Shown here: piece after piece, positions 57,042 through 64,000 of the stretch
Numbering within the stretch: position 1 is the first letter of the stretch
How the letters are laid out: each line of letters opens with the position of its first letter
Source of the DNA: Psychrobacter vallis
Lineage (GTDB): Bacteria; Pseudomonadota; Gammaproteobacteria; Pseudomonadales; Moraxellaceae
Direction: 5' to 3'
Assembly (NCBI RefSeq): GCF_904846715.1
Contig: NZ_CAJHBU010000012.1
Coordinates: 1 to 64,000 of the forward strand
DNA length: 64,000 nucleotides
Position numbers and translations under genes: made by a program
The notes under the pieces: generated by a model
Told to the model about the DNA's origin: nothing
Seen by the model: the letters and a program-made list of their open reading frames with translations, nothing else
The model's database searches: none

Positions 57042-57342
57042 TAAAATCTCTTATCTTTTTTAGATCGTTTCAACTGCTAGTATATTGGTTTTATTGGTTT
57101 ACGTTTGTATAGCATTGTTATATAACAAGTTTGTCCCCATCAATGGCGTGCTTGCTCTATAGTCCATACTAAATAAAATGGATACACGATATCATGACGC
57201 AGGATTGGTATAAATTTTTATGGCTTGCTGTGCGGTTGCTGCCAGAGGCTACAAAAAATTTATACCAGTCTGGCTGCATTTTTTTATATCAACTTGACTA
57301 TAAGATACCACGACTGTTATCTAGACTTATGGATCATGCCTT
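57042..57342. other. Divergent gap between M23 peptidase and exonuclease genes
   Basis: About 300 bases. Half is repeat copy 6; the rest must hold both promoters. Confidence 0.5.
57158..57302. repeat. 145-bp palindromic repeat, copy 6
   Basis: Begins TATAGTCCATA, ends GACTATA 40 bases before the exonuclease start. Arms GATTGGTATAAATTTTT and AAAAAATTTATACCAGTC; loop variant with GCTTGCTGTGCGGTTGCTGCCAGAGGC. Unlike most copies it lies upstream of genes on both sides. Confidence 0.85.
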
Positions 57343-58038
57343 ATGACTGATTTTGATACTGCCCTGATTATCGACACCGAAACCGATCAAGGTCATGATC
57401 CACGGCCTATCCAAGTCGCGACTATCAATGTCGCTACGGGCTATGAGTGGATGAAGTACTTTAATAGTGGTCGTCCAATATCACCAGTTGTCATCAAGGT
57501 GCATGGCATTACTGATGAAGATGTCGCTGGTCTTGAGCGTTTTGAGTTGGAACAATTTGAATTACCCGAGTATTTAATTGGTCATAATGTCCGCTTCGAT
57601 TGGCGTGTGATTGGCAGTCCTTCTACCAAGCTAATTTGTACGGTGAGGCTGGCGCGCGCCGCCTTTCCAGAGTGGCGTGCTTATGGTCAGTCCAAGTGTA
57701 TCGAGCAGCTATTGGGCAACGGTGAGGCGAGCAAGATGACGGTTGCGGCTCATGACGCGTTGGGTGATGCTCGTATGTGTTATTTACTGTATCGGGCGTG
57801 CTGTGAGCGTTTAGAGATTGCACCGACCGATTTTGTGGCGGCACATGCCATCTCTAATACTGCCAATCCTGTGAGTAAGATGCCTTTTGGCAAGCATAAG
57901 GGTAAGGCAATCAAAGACGTACCTATCAGCTATGTGAAATGGATGCTTGGTAACATCCATAACATGCAGCCGTCGCTTTATTCTGCATTGACCAAACGGG
58001 TTAAGGCAGAAGAGGCGACAGAGCATATCAAGGAATAA
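57343..58038 (+). CDS. DEDDh exonuclease with DUF3820 domain
   Basis: 231 residues. The N-terminal exonuclease domain (about 5-170) has catalytic residues visible as IIDTETDQG (DxE, near 9-17), IGHNVRFDW (near 85) and AAHDALGDARM (HxxxxD, near 137-146), matching the DEDDh family. The C-terminal domain (about 175-228), MPFGKHKGKAIKDVPISYVKWML, is DUF3820, often fused to such exonucleases. The exact nucleic-acid target is unknown. Confidence 0.88.
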   Translation: MTDFDTALIIDTETDQGHDPRPIQVATINVATGYEWMKYFNSGRPISPVVIKVHGITDEDVAGLERFELEQFELPEYLIGHNVRFDWRVIGSPSTKLICTVRLARAAFPEWRAYGQSKCIEQLLGNGEASKMTVAAHDALGDARMCYLLYRACCERLEIAPTDFVAAHAISNTANPVSKMPFGKHKGKAIKDVPISYVKWMLGNIHNMQPSLYSALTKRVKAEEATEHIKE

Positions 58039-58074
58039 CTCGACTCATCGAGGTTTGATATAAGTTTAAAATTA

Positions 58075-59019
58075 TTATTGCTTATTTAACCAATCCACCG
58101 CCATTTGCCATAACTGGGGCGCTTTGGCATGGGTTCTGCTACTAAAGTAACGCATGTGACCGATATGGTGCAGTCCGAAATCCTTGGGTTCTAAAAAGCG
58201 CTTTTCGACTGGCATTTTTGTAAATACGCGTATCATATCGTCCATGTTTTTACTATTGGCGATATCATCATCGCTAAAGCCGAGCCACAATGCGGGCATG
58301 TTTATCTCATCATAAAAATGCGTGTGTATACTTTTTCCAAAGGCTGTCTTGATATAGCCTGCGCCATTGCACCACTCACGCCACTGCTTCGCAACACCGC
58401 GCGGCAGCGGTTCACCCATACCAATTTTATCCGAAGGCGTGTAACCTAATGCTAAGTTAGTGACAGGAATAAAGGCATCCATAAAGCTCATCGCTTTGAG
58501 CTTATAAGGCAATTCCATGTTTTTGATACGGCCTGAGGAACAAGCCACATTAAATACAGAGGCAATGACCTTGTGATTCGGCATCAAACCAATCAGTTGA
58601 CCGCCTGCGCTATGACCGATTAGGTGGTAAGTGGCATCGGCAAACTCATCTTGCAACGCATCGAGCACAGCTGGCATATCATGACGACCCCAGCTGATTA
58701 AAGACGCGTCACATTTCGCCAAATGGGTCGACAGTGATTCGCCAATCCCTTCATTGTCAAAGGTCAGCACACCAAAGCCATGACTGGCTAAGTGCGTCGC
58801 AAAATTATGGTAAAACTGTCGTTTGATGCCCGTTGCTGGGGCTATCATGATGGCTTTTTTTACCGCTTCTTTAGGTCGATGCACAGTCGCGGCTAATGGC
58901 TGGTTACGGTCGGTCATTATACTCAGTAAGTAGGTGTCGATATCCGTCTGGGGCTTGATGGTAGCGTCAATAATATCGCTGCGTTGCGCTACAGAAGAAG
59001 GCGTTTTATGATTATCCAT
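58075..59019 (-). CDS. Alpha/beta hydrolase
   Basis: 314 residues. The nucleophile elbow GHSAGG with Ser near residue 136 is preceded by HGFGVLTFDNEGIGES, and a late HHIGHMRYF would carry the catalytic His. Catalytic Asp is probably in LGFSDDDIA. It resembles serine-aminopeptidase-like hydrolases (Hydrolase_4). The substrate is unknown. Confidence 0.85.
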   Translation of the reverse strand: MDNHKTPSSVAQRSDIIDATIKPQTDIDTYLLSIMTDRNQPLAATVHRPKEAVKKAIMIAPATGIKRQFYHNFATHLASHGFGVLTFDNEGIGESLSTHLAKCDASLISWGRHDMPAVLDALQDEFADATYHLIGHSAGGQLIGLMPNHKVIASVFNVACSSGRIKNMELPYKLKAMSFMDAFIPVTNLALGYTPSDKIGMGEPLPRGVAKQWREWCNGAGYIKTAFGKSIHTHFYDEINMPALWLGFSDDDIANSKNMDDMIRVFTKMPVEKRFLEPKDFGLHHIGHMRYFSSRTHAKAPQLWQMAVDWLNKQ

Positions 59020-59509
59020 GGTTTTACCTTAATAGTTTTTATCGTTTTTAATAGAAAAAATACTGGTTTATTTGACATTATTTATCAAGGCTGAACGTTA
59101 AAAGAGCCGTTATTGCGTAGTGGTAAATCGTTGCTACCACGTGATGCCATTGCTTATGTTAAGATAAATGCTGCTAAGCGCGGCGAACAAGAATGACTTC
59201 CAAGTTCTATCTAGAGCGTGTCCTCAATCTGAACGAGGATGCCTAAATGGCTTAAAAATGGCTAAATATTCGCCAAACTGTGTCAAATAGCTGGTTAATA
59301 TCCCGATATTATCAGCACTATTTTCCTTGTTTGGCTTCAATTTATCTCATTTTTATAACCATTTTCAAAATGAGGACACGCCCTAGTTTGTCTGATAAGA
59401 TTGTCTACAAAGATTTGAATAGATATTTTTTGACACTTAATCTCCACTCAGAAACGCGTACCAATAAGCGCACTCAATACAATAATTGATATAAAATTAA
59501 GGACGCTAT
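59020..59509. other. Divergent gap containing a 170-bp MITE-like element
   Basis: About 490 bases. It holds the second MITE-like copy (59214-59383) and otherwise no recognised structure. Short ORFs in the element are considered spurious. Confidence 0.5.
59214..59383. mobile_element. 170-bp MITE-like element, copy 2
   Basis: Bounded by GAGCGTGTCCTCA and TGAGGACACGCCC, nearly identical over 170 bases to copy 1 at 26505-26674. CTAG occurs on both sides (59211-59214 and 59383-59386), consistent with a four-base target duplication, as seen for some IS5-family elements. It carries no gene. Confidence 0.85.
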
Positions 59510-60193
59510 ATGCAAATGAAAATTAATAATGACACCTATGAAGTTATTACTAGCCAAGATATGACCAATATCGAAAATGCAGTCGATAAATCAACATTGA
59601 TGATGCCATTGGTTGCGGTTTACTGTGGCTCACGTCTGGGTAACAGTGACGTATATGAACAAGCGGCCCGCGAGCTGGGTCTCGCTCTGGCGGAGAATGG
59701 CTTGGGACTGGTATATGGTGGCGCGAGTATCGGGCTGATGGGTGCTGTCGCAGATGAGGTTATTAAAGGCGGTGCGCAAGCGGTGGGAGTGATTCCAACC
59801 TTTATGCTAAAGCATGAGATTGCTCATGAACAGCTGACTCGTTTGCATTTGACCGATACCATGCACACACGCAAAACAGTGATGGCAGAGTATGCTGATG
59901 CCTTCATCACTCTACCGGGTGGCCTCGGAACATTAGAAGAAATCATGGAAATTGCCACATGGCGTCAGTTGTATCAACATGAAAAGCCGATGATTATTCT
60001 TAATATCAATGGCTTCTATGATCGTATGATTGAGCATTTAAAATATACTGCTGATCAGGGCTTTATGAAGCAAGAAGACCTTGAGCGTTTGGTGGTTTGT
60101 AATACGATTGGTGAAGCCATTGACTTGTTAAAAACCGTAGTGACCATCGACGATACAGTCGATACTGAAAAAATGGTAGGTAGCGAAAGCTAA
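59510..60193 (+). CDS. LOG-family protein (TIGR00730 Rossmann fold)
   Basis: 227 residues. The diagnostic PGGLGTLEEIMEIATW (near 143-158) and VYCGSRLGNSDVYE (near 37) mark the LOG family, which hydrolyses nucleoside 5'-monophosphates (cytokinin activation-type reaction) in some members. The first 30 residues are an extra leader. The substrate in bacteria is uncertain. ATG 59510 lies after a weak GACGCT; a later ATG at 59516 is also possible. Confidence 0.88.
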   Translation: MQMKINNDTYEVITSQDMTNIENAVDKSTLMMPLVAVYCGSRLGNSDVYEQAARELGLALAENGLGLVYGGASIGLMGAVADEVIKGGAQAVGVIPTFMLKHEIAHEQLTRLHLTDTMHTRKTVMAEYADAFITLPGGLGTLEEIMEIATWRQLYQHEKPMIILNINGFYDRMIEHLKYTADQGFMKQEDLERLVVCNTIGEAIDLLKTVVTIDDTVDTEKMVGSES

Positions 60194-60277
60194 GATTTAG
60201 AGGCTGTAGTGCTTGTATGTTTTTCCTTGCGGCTTTAATTTTGCAAATGGTATGATTTTTCATTTTATGTAAAAGAA

Positions 60278-60320
60278 AAAGGCGTCGATAACCAATCATT
60301 GGTTACCGACGCCTTTTTTT
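60278..60320. terminator. Bidirectional terminator between LOG gene and FAD oxidoreductase
   Basis: Long stem AAAGGCGTCG-ATAACC / GGTTA-CCGACGCCTTT with an AT loop, A run on the left and T run on the right. Confidence 0.88.
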
Positions 60321-60345
60321 CTTCTTTTAATCCCACTATAAAAAA

Positions 60346-61920
60346 CTATGCTTCATCTGGTGACAGGTCATCTAAGGTTTTTTCACGGATACCGTGATTC
60401 ACATCCGCCATCGCCAGCGGAAATCCACGTTCTTCAGCCAGTACACGCGCAACTTCATCAATGATTAAACTGTCATTGTGCACTAAGTAAGGCCATTCAT
60501 GGGCATAACGATTACGATTTGCTGGCGTGTCATTATCAATCAAGCCAAGCGTAGTCAACTCATCCACAATTTGATCAGCAGCAATCAATGTTGATGACGC
60601 TTTTACGTTCTCAGCGCGGGCATAGCGTATATTAGAATAAAGGCTCACATCAGCGACTCGCAATGTATCGTCTTGGCCTGGAATTTGTTGGCCACCATAC
60701 AATGCGTTACCAACTGTGCGCGCACTATGAAATGTCGGTACAAACTCCGCTACATAGTCAATCGCTTGCTGACTACGCGCTTGGAGCGGTGCTTTATCCC
60801 AGCCATCTTCAATATAATGCACGTATTGCGGAGGCAGCTTAGGTTGGGCACTGTCTTTGCTAGAAGCGACCAATCCGTCATCGAATAATGTGATAAATTT
60901 ACTCATACCATGTATTTGAAAGTAGCCACCAGGATAGGGTGTGAGCTGTGCCATGCCCTCTGGTGTGCCGCGACTGCCATAAACGATAATCTCTGGTATT
61001 TGGCCACCCGCATTGTCCCAATGAGTGATATAGGAGGATTTAAACTCAACCATGCGCGTGACTTTTACACCAACCATATCGTCGATTACGCCAGTACGGA
61101 AACCGCAAGCATTGATTAAATAATCGACTTCGATAGACTCAGGTTCTGCATGCGTTGCTTGCTGGCTGAATGTTTGTTGATAGTCGATGCGCCACTTAGT
61201 AACATGGTGGTCAGCGTTTGAGCAGTTTTCACAATCCACAGGCATGACTTGTTTCACTTGAGTATCGGTAAAGACATGTGCGTGCTCATAACCTTCTAGT
61301 GCCAACTGCGCAGAGGCGGCCAGACGAAAGATATTCCAACCATACTCTTGTACGACAATCAGCGGAAATTTGACTTTATTTAAGTCTAGATACTTAGCAA
61401 CCGGTATCATCCACTCGTCAACGGTGCTCGGCACAGCGACTTGGTGGCGCTCAGACAGCTCAATCAATTGCTCATGACTGTATAACTGATAATAATCTTC
61501 AGGATCGCCCAAAACTTTATTATTGGCATCTTGAGCAATAAGGTCACGATAAGCTTCTGTCAAGATATCAAGGCGCGGTAGTAAGTCTTCGGGCAAGCCT
61601 TCATCGCGAGTCGGAACAGCAAATACGGTTGGGCGTACATCGATGGTATAAGGATAAAGACGTAAAATATCGATGCATTGTTTGAGAAGCGCGACGCAAT
61701 CTTCATCGGGGATTTCACGGTATAAATTGCCACCTGCATGCAAATGACACATAGGCGGGCCATCTATCAGCGATTTATTTTTTTCAAATAAGTAAGTATC
61801 CAGCCCGAGCGCCGCTAAGCGAATTGCAATGGTTGCTCCGGCCGTACCACCACCGAGAATACCAACACGTTTGGTGGAATGAACATGATTTTTAGTAAGA
61901 GAGTGAGTCATTGTCGTCAT
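60346..61920 (-). CDS. FAD-dependent oxidoreductase
   Basis: 524 residues from ATG 61920. The FAD-binding motif VGILGGGTAGATIAIRLA is near residue 20, then YLFEKNKS, and NACGFRTG is in the middle. The layout resembles flavin-dependent halogenase/DAO-type oxidoreductases but no halogenase motif (GWxWxIP) is seen. The substrate is unknown. ATG 61920 follows AGGGA; an upstream ATG at 61953 adds 11 residues without a clear ribosome-binding site. Confidence 0.8.
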   Translation of the reverse strand: MTTMTHSLTKNHVHSTKRVGILGGGTAGATIAIRLAALGLDTYLFEKNKSLIDGPPMCHLHAGGNLYREIPDEDCVALLKQCIDILRLYPYTIDVRPTVFAVPTRDEGLPEDLLPRLDILTEAYRDLIAQDANNKVLGDPEDYYQLYSHEQLIELSERHQVAVPSTVDEWMIPVAKYLDLNKVKFPLIVVQEYGWNIFRLAASAQLALEGYEHAHVFTDTQVKQVMPVDCENCSNADHHVTKWRIDYQQTFSQQATHAEPESIEVDYLINACGFRTGVIDDMVGVKVTRMVEFKSSYITHWDNAGGQIPEIIVYGSRGTPEGMAQLTPYPGGYFQIHGMSKFITLFDDGLVASSKDSAQPKLPPQYVHYIEDGWDKAPLQARSQQAIDYVAEFVPTFHSARTVGNALYGGQQIPGQDDTLRVADVSLYSNIRYARAENVKASSTLIAADQIVDELTTLGLIDNDTPANRNRYAHEWPYLVHNDSLIIDEVARVLAEERGFPLAMADVNHGIREKTLDDLSPDEA

Positions 61921-61953
61921 TGTATCCCTAGTAGTATCCATAGCTAGTAGCAT

Positions 61954-62254
61954 CCACAGCAGGTCATGCTTGGCGTATATATTAAATATATTATCACTGT
62001 TGATATGCGTGCAAAGGCAGTCAAGTTCAATGTTTATATTAAGTCGCGATGGTCATTTTTTATTGTGTAGTATTTCTTAATTTCTTTAGCGACATTGTAC
62101 GAAAAACTACAACTGATATGAGGGCAAATACGTAAGTGGGTACATGATTTTTGTCAACGAATAGCCGAGAACAATTAGAAAAGCAGCCACATATAATGGC
62201 TGCCTTTTGAAGACTTAGAGAAGTCGATAATGCTGCTTGACCTAAACGTTAGGT
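61954..62254. other. Gap between FAD oxidoreductase and yceI-like gene
   Basis: About 300 bases. Holds the oxidoreductase promoter on the left and a small terminator on the right. Nothing else was seen. Confidence 0.5.
62179..62207. terminator. Terminator after the YceI-like gene
   Basis: Stem GCAGCCA / TGGCTGC (62183-62189 with 62197-62203) with A run left and T run right. Confidence 0.65.
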
Positions 62255-62860
62255 TTATTTCGCTTTTTTCTCTACCAATTCACCATCGATTTGGATAGGA
62301 ACGTTGGTCGTGATGCCATCAGCAAAAGTGGTCATACCATAGGCGGCGCGATCAATGTTACCAGTGGCACGGAAACCAACAACAGGTTCTTTCGTAAGCG
62401 GGCTATTCGCAATTTTATTCAACGTTACATCAAGCGTTAGTGGTTTGGTTTGACCAAGCATCGTAAAATCACCCGTTACTTTGGCTTGTTGCGGATTCAT
62501 AAAAGTGACTTGGGTAGATTTAAACGTCATGGTTGGATATTTTGCAACATTAAAGAAATCATCTTTCTTTAAATGCTCATCACGCGCATCCCAATTGGTA
62601 TCGATACTGTCAGTTGCAATCGTAAAGTTCATATTGGTTTTGCTTGGGGCTTTGATATCGTAATTAACCATGCCTTTGACATCATTAAAATGCCCCATAG
62701 TGGTTGAAAACCCCAAATGGTTAACAGAAAATCCGACACGAGTATGTGAGTCATCTAATTGCCATTGGCTTGGCAGGGCAGCGCTTGCCATAGTAGTGAC
62801 AGCCAGTGCTGAACTGATTAGTAATGTTTTTGCGGTGTTTTTCATGACAGTATTTATCAT
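62255..62860 (-). CDS. YceI family periplasmic protein
   Basis: 201 residues with a signal peptide ending near residue 27 (TMASA). The mature protein matches the YceI lipocalin-like family: WQLDDSHTRVGFSVNHLGFSTTMGHF (split here for length) and DFFNVAKYPTMTFKST. YceI proteins bind isoprenoid-type lipids in the periplasm; the ligand here is unknown. AAGGA lies about seven bases before ATG 62860. Confidence 0.93.
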   Translation of the reverse strand: MINTVMKNTAKTLLISSALAVTTMASAALPSQWQLDDSHTRVGFSVNHLGFSTTMGHFNDVKGMVNYDIKAPSKTNMNFTIATDSIDTNWDARDEHLKKDDFFNVAKYPTMTFKSTQVTFMNPQQAKVTGDFTMLGQTKPLTLDVTLNKIANSPLTKEPVVGFRATGNIDRAAYGMTTFADGITTNVPIQIDGELVEKKAK

Positions 62861-63405
62861 TGAATTGTCCTTAGTTGGGGTTTGTTAAGTAAAGGGTGTT
62901 TATTGCTGGTCAGCAGTTGTAAAGTATGTGTCATTATAAGTCGGTACAATTAAAAACAAACCATTTAAAAAGGCTGTTTAAAAATCACAGATTAGAAACT
63001 ATAAATATTAATGATACATAAATATTAATAATGCAATTTTCTAATTGTTAATGAAAGCTACAGTAACAGATTTTATTGATAATTTCAGCTAAATGATTAT
63101 GGTACTAATGTAACGTATTTTTCTCACCGCAATAAGCGTCTTGTTGACCACTTATCACACATAGGTAGGATAACTGCTACTTGCATCAAACACCAAAAAC
63201 CGTTAGAATCGCGGTTTGATTTTCCCGCTGGGGAAAGGCTAAGCGAGCAGAAGAATGGTGTTGGGTGCTGGAATAAGCCAGTGACACAGTTGCCATACTT
63301 GTAAATGTCCTTAGTGCCTCAGTTACGTATGTCATTGCTCGTTTAACCTCTCTTAAAGAGTTGGTTTAAACGCGTTATCCATACATCGGACCTAGAGAGT
63401 TTATT
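62861..63405. other. Divergent gap and structured leader before rpmE2
   Basis: About 545 bases. The right half is a probable structured leader of rpmE2 (see 63219-63380). The left holds the yceI promoter. No ORF was accepted. Confidence 0.5.
63219..63380 (+). promoter_or_regulatory. Candidate structured 5' leader of rpmE2
   Basis: Several hairpins lie in the 190 bases before the start codon: TTTCCC-GCTG-GGGAAA, an enclosing pair CGAGCA / TGCTCG about 90 bases apart, and a long imperfect stem GTTTAACC...GGTTTAAAC with inner CTCTT/AAGAG. This amount of structure is unusual for the window and could form an autoregulatory leader, as seen for other ribosomal protein genes. It does not match a leader family I recognise. 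Confidence 0.4.
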
Positions 63406-63684
63406 ATGCGTAAAGATATCCATCCTAATTACCAAGACGTTTTATTCCATGACACGAACGCTGACGTGTTCTTTTTAACCCGTTCAACGGTTAAAACCAA
63501 AGCCACTCGTGAATATGAAGGTACAGAATACCCATACTACCCACTTGATATCTCAAGTGCGTCGCATCCATTCTATACTGGCGAGCAGCGTAAAACATCT
63601 ACCGAAGGTCGTGTTGCTAGCTTCAACAAACGCTTTGGTGCATTCGGCGGCCGTAGCAAGAAAGCCGCTGATTCTGCTGAATAA
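63406..63684 (+). CDS. rpmE2: 50S ribosomal protein L31, type B
   Basis: 92 residues. [20 protein letters not shown] is the type B opening. The four zinc-binding cysteines of type A L31 are absent, so this form does not need zinc and is typically used when zinc is scarce. The C-terminus is a short basic/Ser-rich extension. GAGAG lies upstream. A terminator follows. Confidence 0.96.
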   Translation: MRKDIHPNYQDVLFHDTNADVFFLTRSTVKTKATREYEGTEYPYYPLDISSASHPFYTGEQRKTSTEGRVASFNKRFGAFGGRSKKAADSAE

Positions 63685-63721
63685 TTTGCACTTATGGTGT
63701 AAAAATATTTTGCTAAGCAAT

Positions 63722-63754
63722 AAAAAACCGCTGATGATTCAGCGGTTTTTTATT
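63722..63754 (+). terminator. Terminator after rpmE2
   Basis: Stem AAAAACCGCTGA / TCAGCGGTTTTT with a four-base loop, T run. Positioned 40 bases after the stop. Confidence 0.9.
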
Positions 63755-63761
63755 GCGTTGC

Positions 63762-63906
63762 TATAGTTGATTCTAAATAAAACAGATACCTTATATTACA
63801 ACGCTGAACTGGTATAAATTTTTCTGGCTTGCTGTGCCTACGCAGACAGAGGCTGCGAAAAATTCATACCAGTCCTGCTGACTCGTTTTTATACTGAAAT
63901 CACTGT
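63762..63906. repeat. 145-bp palindromic repeat, copy 7
   Basis: Begins TATAGTTGATT, right end diverged (ATCACTG). Arms GAACTGGTATAAATTTTT and AAAAATTCATACCAGTC; loop GCTTGCTGTGCCTACGCAGACAGAGGC. It directly follows the rpmE2 terminator. The rest of the window to 64000 holds no recognised feature. Confidence 0.85.
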
Positions 63907-64000
63907 GAAAGCAAATATTGCCAGACTACCAGCTAGTATATCAAGATGAAGAAGTCTTAAACAGACGCAGAATTATCAAGTAACTGTGTGATACGTTCGG

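Noticed and set aside
59280..59489. 69-codon ORF in the MITE-like element
   Set aside because: Most of it is non-coding element sequence and the same frame in copy 1 is not kept as a gene.
63509..63766. 85-codon ORF overlapping rpmE2
   Set aside because: It is a shifted frame of the L31 gene and runs into its terminator.

Overview
The window looks like chromosomal DNA of a Psychrobacter species or a close Moraxellaceae relative. The support is indirect: moderate to low G+C, a Moraxellaceae-like gene set (argS followed by a SPOR protein, tig-clpP-clpX, an ETF-ubiquinone oxidoreductase with an N-terminal extension, phoB/phoR, type B L31), and closest resemblance of the proteins from memory. 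No database search was run. It is mostly ordinary housekeeping sequence, with several decayed genes, two families of small palindromic mobile-like repeats, and one interval that appears to have been interrupted repeatedly.

Layout. 1-110: 3' end of a 5S rRNA and its terminator, so an rRNA operon lies just outside the window. 437-3329: a TRAP transporter operon (dctP-dctQ-dctM). 3589-5916: a 5'-nucleotidase, a rhomboid protease and a small membrane protein. 6060-8193: a two-gene sodium:solute symporter. 9146-10171: a broken sodium:alanine symporter gene. 10279-16252: ETF-ubiquinone oxidoreductase, a DUF1285 protein, glutamate racemase, a DUF4062-like protein and a small hydrophilic protein. 16489-22948: lytic transglycosylase, thiopurine methyltransferase, MsrA, CmoA/CmoB (tRNA wobble uridine modification) and a DUF1176 protein. 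23113-27834: DUF2788 protein, ArgS, SPOR protein and a lone PTS IIC-like permease. 27980-34338: a short-chain dehydrogenase, the proteostasis cluster clpX-clpP-tig, and RdgB.

34846-41987 is the most unusual part. Between sodB and a DUF72 gene that face each other lie several accessory genes, separated by duplicated 3' ends of the two flanking genes. One extra sodB 3' end carries its own terminator copy. Two extra DUF72 3' ends both stop at the same codon as the intact gene and both begin at about the same place. This looks like the trace of several separate DNA acquisitions.

42048-47451: IspA and the fatty-acid oxidation genes fadB and fadA. 47639-50288: two related membrane proteins; the second appears to be the front part of a rhomboid-family gene broken by a stop codon and two frameshifts, with its catalytic serine changed to tryptophan. 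50492-56297: isochorismatase-like hydrolase, HD hydrolase, DUF1287 protein, phosphatidylserine decarboxylase, D-aminoacyl-tRNA deacylase and PhoB/PhoR, where PhoR has no membrane anchor. 56451-63684: M23 peptidase, DEDDh exonuclease, alpha/beta hydrolase, LOG-family protein, FAD oxidoreductase, YceI protein and ribosomal protein L31 type B.

A family of imperfect palindromes of about 145 bp (seven full or nearly full copies, two degenerate) sits in gaps between genes, several directly after a stop codon. A separate 170-bp element with 13-bp terminal inverted repeats occurs twice. No CRISPR array, tRNA gene, prophage or transposase gene was seen.
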